A stretch of 64,000 nucleotides of DNA. Source: Micromonospora terminaliae. Its GTDB lineage: Bacteria > Actinomycetota > Actinomycetes > Mycobacteriales > Micromonosporaceae. The position numbers were made by a program, and so were the translations under genes. Each line of letters begins with the position of its first letter. The stretch's first letter is position 1. The notes under the pieces were generated by a model that did not search any database, had not been told where the DNA came from, and worked only from the letters and a program-made list of their open reading frames with translations. The DNA lies in NCBI RefSeq assembly GCF_009671205.1, contig NZ_CP045309.1:6032001-6096000 (forward strand), written 5' to 3'. Shown here piece after piece: positions 51,042 to 58,068 of the stretch.

Positions 51042-53237
51042 ATGACCCTGATCAGCTTCGTCGTACCGGCCTTCAAGGTGCAGGGTTACCTGCGGGAGTG
51101 TCTCGACTCGATCCTCGACCAGCCGTTCGACGACGTCGAGGTGATCGGGATCGACGACGCCTCCCCGGACGACAGCGGCGAGATCCTGGTCGAGTACGCC
51201 GAGCGCGACCCCCGGGTGCACCCGGTCCGGCTCGCCGAGAACGTCGGGCTCGGTCCGGCCCGCAACATCGGGCTGGACCGGGCCACCGGCGACTACGTCT
51301 GGTTCGTCGACGGCGACGACTGGCTGGTCCCCGGTTGCCTGCCGCACGTGGCCGATCGGCTCCGCGCCACCCGCCCCGACGTGCTGATCGTCGACCACGT
51401 GCGGGCGCACTGGAACAACGTCGGCACGCGCAGCGCCATGCGGGACGTGTTCCCGGAGCCCCCCGGCGAGGCGACCTTCCGGCTGCGGGAGCGGCCGGAG
51501 ACCCTGCGGCTGCTGCACACCGCCTGGAACCGGCTGGTCCGCCGGGAGTTCCTGGTCGCGCAGGGGCTGCGCTTCGCACCCGGCTGGTACGAGGACGTCT
51601 CGTTCAGCTATCCCGTGCTGCTGGCCGCCGATCGGATCGGCGTGCTGGACCGGGTCTGCCTCAACTACCGGCAGCGCCGCACCGGGGCGATCACCCGCAC
51701 CCGCGGCGACCGGCACTTCGAGGTCTTCGCCCAGTGGCACCGGGTGTTCCGGCTCATGGACCAGTGGGGTCCGGCCGTGGTGGACGGGCTGCGTCCGGCC
51801 GTCTTCGAGCGCATGATCTGGCACTACCTGACGGTGCTGGGCAACGGCCAGCGGATCGCCCCCGAGCTGCGGCCGCCGTTCTTCGCCCAGATCCATGCCG
51901 ACCACGTGCGTTTCCTGCCGCCCGAGGGCTACCCCGTTCCGCCCGGCCTCGAAGGGGTGAAGCACCGGCTCGTGGCAACCGGGCGGTGGCGGGTGTTCAG
52001 CGCGCTCCGGGTCGCCCACCAGGCCGAGGAGCGGGCCCGGCGCTCCGCCCGGCGGGCCAAGCGCCGGGTGCTGCCGGTGGCCCGGCGCAACGCCCGCCGG
52101 GCCCGGGACGCGGCGCTGCGCGAGTACTACCGGGCCGAACTGCACCGCCCGCTCGACCCGACGCTCGCCGTCTACGCCGCGTACTGGTACCGGGGCTACT
52201 CCTGCAACCCGGCCGCCATCTACACGGCCGCCCGCCGGCTCGCCCCGCACGTGCGCGGCGTCTGGATCGTCCGCCGGGACCGGGTGGCCGGGCTTCCGCC
52301 CGGCGTCGAGTACGTGGTGGCGGGCACGCCGGACTACTACCGGGTGCTGGCCCGCGCCCGCTGGCTGGTCAACAACGTCAACTTCCCGGACTTCGTCCGC
52401 AAGCGGCCTGGGGCCGTGCACGTCCAGACCCACCACGGCACTCCGGTCAAGGTGATGGGCCTGGACCAGCAGCGCTATCCGCTCGGAGCCGTGGGCATGA
52501 ACTTCGCGAACCTGCTGCGCCGCGTGGACCGCTGGGACTACAGCATCAGCTCGAACAGTTTCTCCACCCAGATGTGGGAGCGGGCCTACCCGGCCGACTA
52601 CACCACCCTGGAGGTCGGCTACCCCCGCAACGACCGGCTGGCGCTGGCCACCGACGAGGAGTGCCGCCAGGTCCGCGCGGGGCTGGGCATCGGCCCCGAC
52701 GAGTACGTGGTGCTCTACGCGCCGACCCACCGCGAGCACCTGCCCGGCTGGCGGCCGCCGTTCGACCCGGACCGGCTGCGTGACGTGCTGGGCCCGTCGG
52801 GGCGGCTGCTGATGCGCAGCCACTACTTCCACGACCGGGAGCGGCAGTTGCGCGGCGGCGTGGCCGACGGCGCGGTGCTGGACGTGAGCGGGTACGACCG
52901 GGTGGAGGACCTGTACCTCGCCGCGGACGTGCTGGTCACCGACTATTCCTCGGCCATGTTCGACTACGGGGTGCTGGACCGGCCGATCGTGGTCTATGCG
53001 CCGGACTGGGACGCGTACCGGGTCTCCCGGGGCGTCTACTTCGACCTGCTGGCCGAGCCTCCGGGCGCGGTCGCCGTCGACTTTCCGGGGCTGCTCGACC
53101 TGTTCCGCAGCGGCGCGGTGCGCGGGGCGGCGGCCGAGCAGGCGCGGCAGCGGTTCCGGGCCCGGTTCTGCGCGCTGGACGACGGGCACGCGGCGGAGCG
53201 GGTGGTCCGTCGGGTCTTTCTGGACGAACCGGCCTGA
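51042..53237 (+). CDS. Bifunctional GT2 glycosyltransferase / TagF-like CDP-glycerol glycerophosphotransferase
   Basis: 731 residues. Residues 1-330 form a GT-A glycosyltransferase of family 2 (ISFVVPAFKVQGYLRECLDS; DASPDDSG; the metal-binding VDGDDW). Residues about 370-731 are a TagF-type polymerase (TPVKVMGLDQQRY; GYPRNDR; YAPTHREHLPGW; VTDYSSAMFDYGVLDRPIVV). TagF enzymes add glycerol or polyol phosphate units to a growing teichoic acid. The ATG at 51042 follows GGAG. It closes the four-gene operon and is followed by an AT-rich gap. Confidence 0.92.
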   Translation: MTLISFVVPAFKVQGYLRECLDSILDQPFDDVEVIGIDDASPDDSGEILVEYAERDPRVHPVRLAENVGLGPARNIGLDRATGDYVWFVDGDDWLVPGCLPHVADRLRATRPDVLIVDHVRAHWNNVGTRSAMRDVFPEPPGEATFRLRERPETLRLLHTAWNRLVRREFLVAQGLRFAPGWYEDVSFSYPVLLAADRIGVLDRVCLNYRQRRTGAITRTRGDRHFEVFAQWHRVFRLMDQWGPAVVDGLRPAVFERMIWHYLTVLGNGQRIAPELRPPFFAQIHADHVRFLPPEGYPVPPGLEGVKHRLVATGRWRVFSALRVAHQAEERARRSARRAKRRVLPVARRNARRARDAALREYYRAELHRPLDPTLAVYAAYWYRGYSCNPAAIYTAARRLAPHVRGVWIVRRDRVAGLPPGVEYVVAGTPDYYRVLARARWLVNNVNFPDFVRKRPGAVHVQTHHGTPVKVMGLDQQRYPLGAVGMNFANLLRRVDRWDYSISSNSFSTQMWERAYPADYTTLEVGYPRNDRLALATDEECRQVRAGLGIGPDEYVVLYAPTHREHLPGWRPPFDPDRLRDVLGPSGRLLMRSHYFHDRERQLRGGVADGAVLDVSGYDRVEDLYLAADVLVTDYSSAMFDYGVLDRPIVVYAPDWDAYRVSRGVYFDLLAEPPGAVAVDFPGLLDLFRSGAVRGAAAEQARQRFRARFCALDDGHAAERVVRRVFLDEPA

Positions 53238-53394
53238 AAACTGGTTACTGAGCGGTCGCTTTACCGATGGAAGACCGCCAATCTCATTAATGGTTCTTTC
53301 ACAAGGTGAACATGGCACGTTTACCTGATGCGCGGAGGCCATGATCCTGGTCACAGTCATTCCCGGGTTCGGCCGAGAGCTGGGGAGGCAGACG
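53238..53394. other. AT-richer gap upstream of the orphan ABC ATPase gene
   Basis: Between the TagF gene and the GTG at 53395 the sequence is markedly less GC-rich than its surroundings (for example TCTCATTAATGGTTCTTTCA). I see no gene; it is presumably promoter DNA. An in-frame ATG at 53341 exists but lacks a ribosome site. Confidence 0.5.
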
Positions 53395-54702
53395 GTGACC
53401 ACCGTCGCGCTCAAGGATGTCACCAAGGTGTTCCAGGACGGGACAGTCGCGGTGGACACCATCAATCTGGACGTCAACGACGGCGAGTTCATGGTCCTGC
53501 TCGGCCCCTCGGGCTGCGGCAAGTCCACCGTGCTGCGGATGGTCGCCGGGCTGGAGGATCCCACCTCCGGCGCGGTGATGCTGGGCGGCGAGGTGGCCAA
53601 CGACCTGCCGCCCCGGGACCGGAAGATCGCCATGGTCTTCCAGGACTTCGCGCTCTACCCGCACATGACCGTCGGGGACAACATCGGCTTCCCCTTGCGG
53701 CTCTCCGGCATCGAGCCGGGGCCGCGCGGCGAGCGGATCCAGGACGTGGCGAGCGCCCTGGGCATCGGCGACGTCCTCGCGCGCAAGCCCAGCCAGCTCT
53801 CCGGCGGCCAGCGGCAGCGGGTGGCCATGGGGCGCGCCATAGTGCGCCGGCCCGGCCTGTTCCTCATGGACGAGCCACTCTCCAACCTGGACAGCGGCCT
53901 CCGCGCCGAGCTGCGCGCCGAGATCTCCGGGCTGACCCGCGAGCTGGGCGTCACCACCATCTACGTCACGCACGACCAGGCCGAGGCGCTGACCATGGCC
54001 GACCGGGTCGCCATCATGCGCAAGGGCGTGCTCCAGGACGTGGGCACCCCCACCCAGGTGTACGGACGCCCGGCCACCCTCTACGTCGCCGCGTTCCTCG
54101 GCAGCCCGCGGATGAACCTGCTGGAGGCGTCGGTCTACGTCCACCTCGACCGGTACGTGACGCTGAACCTCGGCGAACAGGCGCTCTACCTGCCCTGGGA
54201 CGACATCCGCAGCCGGGCCGTGGCGCACTACCACGGCGAGCGGATCGTGGTCGGCATGCGGGCGGAGGCGCTCACCCCGGTCACCCCGGACGCCGCCGGC
54301 GACGTGCTGCACGGCCGGATCCGCTACCTGGAGCACCACGGCCACGAGTCGCTGGCCTTCCTCGACATCGGCGCCACGGCCATCGTGGTGGACGAGATGG
54401 GCAGCCGGGGAGAGGACAGCGCCTCCGGCCAGCGCGGCCTGCGCAGGTTCGGCCAGGTCATGCAGCGGCTCGCCGGGCGGGCGGCGGACGCGCCGGTCTC
54501 CGCCGCACCGAGCGGCGGCGGGAGCCGGACCAGCGTGCTTCCCGACCCGGGACGGCACCACCGCCGTCCGGCGGAGCTGGCCGTACGGCTGGCCCCGTAC
54601 CCGGCGGTGTCGGCCGGGCACCCGCTCACCGTTCAGGTGCGGATGGACGCCCTCCACTTCTTCGACGAGCGCGGCGACCGGATCGACATCGGCTGGCGCT
54701 GA
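53395..54702 (+). CDS. Orphan sugar-ABC ATPase (UgpC/MsmX type) with interrupted TOBE region
   Basis: 435 residues. The ATPase domain is complete: Walker A GPSGCGKST, Q-loop MVFQDFALYPHMTVGDNIGF, signature LSGGQRQRVAMGRAIVRRPG, Walker B FLMDEPLSNLD and ending VTHDQAEALTMADRVAIMR. Downstream, the TOBE-type strands (IVVGMRAEALTPV) are followed by a Gly/Ser/Arg-rich stretch (about 340-400). The closing strand pair VRMDALHFFDERGDRIDIGW is of the usual sugar-ABC ending. No permease or binding protein is nearby, so it probably energises several sugar importers, as MsiK does. GTG at 53395 with GGGGAGG eight bases upstream. Confidence 0.88.
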   Translation: MTTVALKDVTKVFQDGTVAVDTINLDVNDGEFMVLLGPSGCGKSTVLRMVAGLEDPTSGAVMLGGEVANDLPPRDRKIAMVFQDFALYPHMTVGDNIGFPLRLSGIEPGPRGERIQDVASALGIGDVLARKPSQLSGGQRQRVAMGRAIVRRPGLFLMDEPLSNLDSGLRAELRAEISGLTRELGVTTIYVTHDQAEALTMADRVAIMRKGVLQDVGTPTQVYGRPATLYVAAFLGSPRMNLLEASVYVHLDRYVTLNLGEQALYLPWDDIRSRAVAHYHGERIVVGMRAEALTPVTPDAAGDVLHGRIRYLEHHGHESLAFLDIGATAIVVDEMGSRGEDSASGQRGLRRFGQVMQRLAGRAADAPVSAAPSGGGSRTSVLPDPGRHHRRPAELAVRLAPYPAVSAGHPLTVQVRMDALHFFDERGDRIDIGWR

Positions 54703-54867
54703 CGGGTCCGGCGGTGGAGCCTTCCGCCGCGGCTCCCCGCCGCGCAGGGGCGCCTGTGGCGTCGCGGGCCGGGTGTCCGGGCGGGAGTTCGGGTCGGCGT
54801 CGTTCACCCGTTGCGGGTCACGCTACGTCACGCGAGGCCCCGCCCCGGGGCGATCTCGTCCGCGCCG

Positions 54868-55218
54868 CTACGGCGGGTCCACGGCGGGGCGACGGTAGGG
54901 GCCCCAGGCCACGAACCGGCGGAACAGGTCGGCCGGGGCCGGGCCGTCGTCCGGGTTGAGCCGGTAGAGGTCCCGGGCGGCCTCGTGGAGCAGCCCGCAC
55001 AGGTAGAGCGACAGGCCGATCTGGTCGTCCGCGTACTCGGCCTTGAGCAGCAGGCGGGCCTGCGCGCAGGGCCACGGCTGCCCGCAGGCCCGGCAGCACC
55101 ACACCGGCCGTAGCGGCGTGTGCGGTGGCGCGTGCGACGGGTACGCCCGCGGCCGATCCACCGCCCCGCCCGCGCAGTCCGTCGTGGTCGGTTCGTCCGC
55201 TCGACCGGAGGGGTGCAT
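54868..55218 (-). CDS. CRACG-motif small protein divergent from Scr1-type regulator
   Basis: 116 residues. The core is VWCCRACGQPWPCAQAR (cysteines at about 41, 42, 45 and 51; a CxxC followed by another Cys, possibly metal-binding). It continues GLSLYLCGLLHEAARDLYRL and ends LFRRFVAWGPYRR. Close relatives in Micromonosporaceae lie beside XRE/DUF5753 and DUF397 genes and are often labelled flavin reductase without support. No flavin motif is visible. It is divergent from the regulator gene at 55408. Confidence 0.65.
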   Translation of the reverse strand: MHPSGRADEPTTTDCAGGAVDRPRAYPSHAPPHTPLRPVWCCRACGQPWPCAQARLLLKAEYADDQIGLSLYLCGLLHEAARDLYRLNPDDGPAPADLFRRFVAWGPYRRPAVDPP

Positions 55219-55315
55219 GCGCGCCTCGTTTCGTGGTGGGGGTGGGCCCGCCCCGGCTCGGGGGATCGGGACGGGCCCCGGAGCCGGCCTCGACGGGTAC
55301 GGACGACTCCGCTGC

Positions 55316-55345
55316 GTGACAGTCTGGTCACCTGGACGCTAGGTT
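55316..55345 (+). promoter_or_regulatory. Promoter with inverted repeat before the XRE regulator gene
   Basis: GTGACA (55316-55321) and TAGGTT (55340-55345) are 18 bases apart. GTGAC-N6-GTCAC (55316-55331) is a perfect inverted repeat over the -35 element, a natural site for autoregulation. The leader to the ATG at 55408 would be about 55 bases. Confidence 0.55.
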
Positions 55346-55407
55346 CGGAAGCCGTTCCGCCCCCACCAGCCCGGCCCGGCCGCCCCCCGTTGTGCAGAGG
55401 TGTGCAG

Positions 55408-56208
55408 ATGAGCCGGATGCCGATGCTGGAACTGTTCGCCGGTGAGCTGCGCCGGCTGCGCGGCGACGCCGGGCTGTCCCAGGAGGCGTTGGGCGAGCGG
55501 GTCAACTACTCGGCCTCGCTGGTCGTGGCGGTGGAGCAGTGCCGCCGCCCGCCCCGGGAGGAGTTCGCGCAGCGCTGCGACGAGGTGTTGCGGGCGGGTG
55601 GCCTGCTGGTCCGCATCCGGGACGCGCTGATCCGCGAGAGCCTCATGCCGTGGTTCCGCGAGTGGGTGACCATCGAGCAGGAGGCGACCACCCTGCGCAG
55701 CTTCCAACCGCTGGTGGTTCCGGGGCTGCTGCAGACCGAGGCGTACGCCCGGGCGCTCTATGAGGGGGCGGCGCAGCTCGCCGGTGACGAGATCGAGCAA
55801 CCACTCGCCGCGCGGCTGGCCCGCCAGGCGGTGCTGGACCGGCCCGGGCCCCCGCAGTTCGTGGCCGTGCTCGACCACAGCGTGCTGGAGCGCCCGGTCG
55901 GCGGCCCGAAGGTGATGCGGGAGCAGTTGCGGCACCTGGTCGAGGTGGGCCGACGGCCGCGGGTCCACCTGCACCTGGTGCCACACGGCACCGGCGCCTA
56001 CCCGGGGCTGAACGGCGCCTTCGTGCTCGCCACCCCGCCCGACGGCGACGACGTGGGCTACCTGGATAACCAGTTGCAGGGCACCATCGTCGAGCGGACC
56101 GTGGAAATAAACTCCCTGCGGCAGATCTGGGAGTCCGTGCGGGCGGAGGCCATGCCGCACGGTGCCACCCTGGCGGCGATCTCGGAGGCGGCGGAGCAAT
56201 GGAACTGA
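55408..56208 (+). CDS. XRE-family regulator with DUF5753 (Scr1/WhiJ type)
   Basis: 266 residues. An N-terminal helix-turn-helix (LRRLRGDAGLSQEALGERVN, YSASLVVAVEQCRRPPREEF) is followed by the DUF5753 domain: RESLMPWFREWVTIEQEATT, LRSFQPLVVPGLLQTEAYAR, HLVEVGRRPRVHLHLVPHGT. This is the WhiJ-like group that works with small DUF397 partners in Streptomyces, affecting development and antibiotic production. Its end overlaps the DUF397 gene by 10 bases. A regulated promoter lies upstream. Confidence 0.93.
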   Translation: MSRMPMLELFAGELRRLRGDAGLSQEALGERVNYSASLVVAVEQCRRPPREEFAQRCDEVLRAGGLLVRIRDALIRESLMPWFREWVTIEQEATTLRSFQPLVVPGLLQTEAYARALYEGAAQLAGDEIEQPLAARLARQAVLDRPGPPQFVAVLDHSVLERPVGGPKVMREQLRHLVEVGRRPRVHLHLVPHGTGAYPGLNGAFVLATPPDGDDVGYLDNQLQGTIVERTVEINSLRQIWESVRAEAMPHGATLAAISEAAEQWN

Positions 56209-56387
56209 GCGGCGCCATCTGGCGCAAGAGCACCCGCAGCAGCGGCAACCAGGGCGACTGCGTGGAGGTGGCGGACAACCTGCCCGGCGTGGTGGCCGTG
56301 CGGGACAGCAAGGACCCGCAGGGGCCGGCGCTCGCCTTCAGCCCGGCGAGCTGGGCGGCCTTCGTCGCGCACGCCAAGCGCCGCTGA
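56199..56387 (+). CDS. DUF397-domain small protein
   Basis: 62 residues matching DUF397: IWRKSTRSSGNQGDCVEVAD, VAVRDSKDPQGPALAFSPAS, WAAFVAHAKRR. In Streptomyces, DUF397 proteins are small partners (BldB/AbaA-orfA-like in context) of XRE/DUF5753 regulators, and some pairs behave like toxin-antitoxin systems. It overlaps its regulator by 10 bases. The VOC gene starts 12 bases later, so all three may be co-transcribed. Confidence 0.93.
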   Translation: MELSGAIWRKSTRSSGNQGDCVEVADNLPGVVAVRDSKDPQGPALAFSPASWAAFVAHAKRR

Positions 56388-56398
56388 GGGGTGACGGG

Positions 56399-56794
56399 AT
56401 GGGGACGGTGGTCCGCAACGTCGCGTTCGACTGCGCCGATCCCTACGCGCTGGCGCAGTTCTGGAGCCGGGTCTTCGACTGCCCGGTCGACCCGGAGTTC
56501 AGGCCCGGCGACGAGGAACTCGTCATCGAGCCGCCCGACGGCGCACGGATCTACTTCCAGCGCGTGCCGGAGCCGAAGACCGTGAAGAACCGCGTGCACA
56601 TCTGCCTGGAGCCGGATGTGCCGCGCGACCGGGAGGTCGAGCGGATCCTTGCGCTGGGTGCCACCGTCGTCGCCGACCGGCGCGAGCCCGACGGCAGCGG
56701 CTGGGTCGTGCTGGCTGACCCCGAGGATAACGAATTCTGCGTGCTGCGCAGCGACGCCGAGCGCGCCCTTGCCGGGCAAGTTACTGCCGAGTAG
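56399..56794 (+). CDS. VOC-superfamily (glyoxalase-like) protein
   Basis: 131 residues of two beta-alpha-beta-beta-beta repeats. VVRNVAFDCADPYALAQFWS, then LVIEPPDGARIYFQRVPEPK, RVHICLEPDVPRDREVERIL and WVVLADPEDNEFCVLRSDAE form the pattern. The metal ligands His (VHICLE) and Glu (ENEFCV-type strand) are recognisable. It may be a glyoxalase, a bleomycin-resistance-like binder or an isomerase. ATG at 56399. Confidence 0.88.
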   Translation: MGTVVRNVAFDCADPYALAQFWSRVFDCPVDPEFRPGDEELVIEPPDGARIYFQRVPEPKTVKNRVHICLEPDVPRDREVERILALGATVVADRREPDGSGWVVLADPEDNEFCVLRSDAERALAGQVTAE

Positions 56795-56797
56795 CGT
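56769..56797 (+). promoter_or_regulatory. Leaderless promoter of the thioesterase gene
   Basis: TTGCCG (56769-56774), a 17-base spacer and TAGCGT (56792-56797), then six bases and the ATG at 56804. The best-formed example of the TANNNT-start arrangement seen repeatedly in this window. Confidence 0.6.
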
Positions 56798-56803
56798 CTG
56801 GGC

Positions 56804-57271
56804 ATGTCCATCGACTCTCGCCAGGTCGCGGCCGGTTTGCTGGAGGCCGTACCGTTCGCCCGCACGCTCGGTATCGAATTCGTCGAGGTGGCCCCCGAGG
56901 CCGAGGGAGGGGTCCGGGCCGTGGTCCGGCTCCCCGACGTCCCGGAGCACCACAACCACGTCGGCGGCCCGCACGCCGGCGCCATGTTCACCCTCGGGGA
57001 GACCGCGTCCGGCGCGGTGGTGCTCGCCGCGTTCGGGCAGGTGCTCGACCGGGCCGTGCCGCTGGCCGTGACCGCGAGCATCCGCTACCAGAAGGTCGCC
57101 GTCGGGCCGGTGCTGGCGACGGCGCGGCTGGGCCGTACCCCGGCCGAGGTGGTCGCCGAGCTGGACGCCGGGCAGCGGCCGGAGTTCCCGGTCGAGGTGG
57201 AGATCGGCACCGAGGACGGCACGGTGACCTCGGTGCTCACGGTGATCTGGACACTCCGCCCGAACCGCTGA
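56804..57271 (+). CDS. Hotdog-fold thioesterase-like protein (DUF4442/PaaI type)
   Basis: 155 residues. AVPFARTLGIEFVEVAPEAE, then the active-loop PEHHNHVGGPHAGAMFTLGE (His and Glu candidates), ASGAVVLAAF and a ITASIRYQKVAVGPV-like strand. This is the single-domain hotdog fold used by acyl-CoA thioesterases such as PaaI. The acyl substrate is unknown. It has its own leaderless promoter. Confidence 0.85.
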   Translation: MSIDSRQVAAGLLEAVPFARTLGIEFVEVAPEAEGGVRAVVRLPDVPEHHNHVGGPHAGAMFTLGETASGAVVLAAFGQVLDRAVPLAVTASIRYQKVAVGPVLATARLGRTPAEVVAELDAGQRPEFPVEVEIGTEDGTVTSVLTVIWTLRPNR

Positions 57272-57318
57272 CGTCCGAATCGGGTTTGCCCGGCCGGTGC
57301 CCTGGATAGATTCAGGCA

Positions 57319-58068
57319 ATGCTGGGCCTACCCGCGCAGGTGACCGCCTGTCTCTTCGATCTGGACGGCGTGCTGACGCAGACCGCCAAGGTGCACAACG
57401 CCGCCTGGACCGAGACGTTCAACGCGTTCCTGAAGGCGCGGGCGGTGGCTACCGGCGAGCCGTTCCGCCCGTTCGACCCGGGCCCGGACTACAACCGGTA
57501 CGTGGACGGAAAGCCGCGGGCCGACGGGGTGCGCTCCTTCCTGGCCTCGCGCGGCATCACCCTGCCCGAAGGGTCGCCGGACGACCCGCCCGAGGCGGAG
57601 ACCGTCAACGGGGTGGGCAACCGGAAGAACGTCATCCTGCTCAAGCGGATCCACACCGACGGCGTCGAGGTCTACGAGGGCTCGGTGCACTACCTGGAGG
57701 CGGCCGCGCGGGCCGGGCTGCGCCGGGCGGTGGTCTCGGCCAGCGCCAACTGCCGGGACGTGGTGGCCGCCGCCGGGCTGGACCCGCTGCTGGAGGCCCG
57801 GGTGGACGGGCTGGTCGCCCGCGAGCGCGGGCTGCGCGGCAAGCCGCACCCGGACACGTTCCTGGCCGGCGCGCAGCTGCTCGGAGTCGACCCGGCGAAC
57901 GCGGCCGTCTTCGAGGACGCCCTGGCCGGCGTCGCCGCCGGGAAGGCCGGCGGTTTCGGGTACGTGGTCGGCGTCGACCGGGTCGGCCAGGCCGACGACC
58001 TGCGCGCGCACGGCGCCGACGTGGTCGTCACCGACCTGTCGGAGCTGCTGACCGGGGCGCACGCGTGA
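57319..58068 (+). CDS. Beta-phosphoglucomutase (HAD family)
   Basis: 249 residues. [20 protein letters not shown] (Asp14, Asp16; T/AKVH cap contact), [28 protein letters not shown] (substrate loop), [10 protein letters not shown] and [39 protein letters not shown] complete the motifs. The cap sequence is the PGM type that converts beta-glucose-1-phosphate to glucose-6-phosphate. It is coupled by GTGA overlap to the GH65 phosphorylase, whose product it would use. The homologous pair in M. tuberculosis is Rv3400-Rv3401. TAGATT ends six bases before the ATG. Confidence 0.92.
   Translation: MLGLPAQVTACLFDLDGVLTQTAKVHNAAWTETFNAFLKARAVATGEPFRPFDPGPDYNRYVDGKPRADGVRSFLASRGITLPEGSPDDPPEAETVNGVGNRKNVILLKRIHTDGVEVYEGSVHYLEAAARAGLRRAVVSASANCRDVVAAAGLDPLLEARVDGLVARERGLRGKPHPDTFLAGAQLLGVDPANAAVFEDALAGVAAGKAGGFGYVVGVDRVGQADDLRAHGADVVVTDLSELLTGAHA

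Noticed and set aside
50922..53633. Minus-strand open frame of 903 residues
   Set aside because: It runs antisense through the TagF-type gene and the gap after it; composition is that of a shadow frame and it has no domain.
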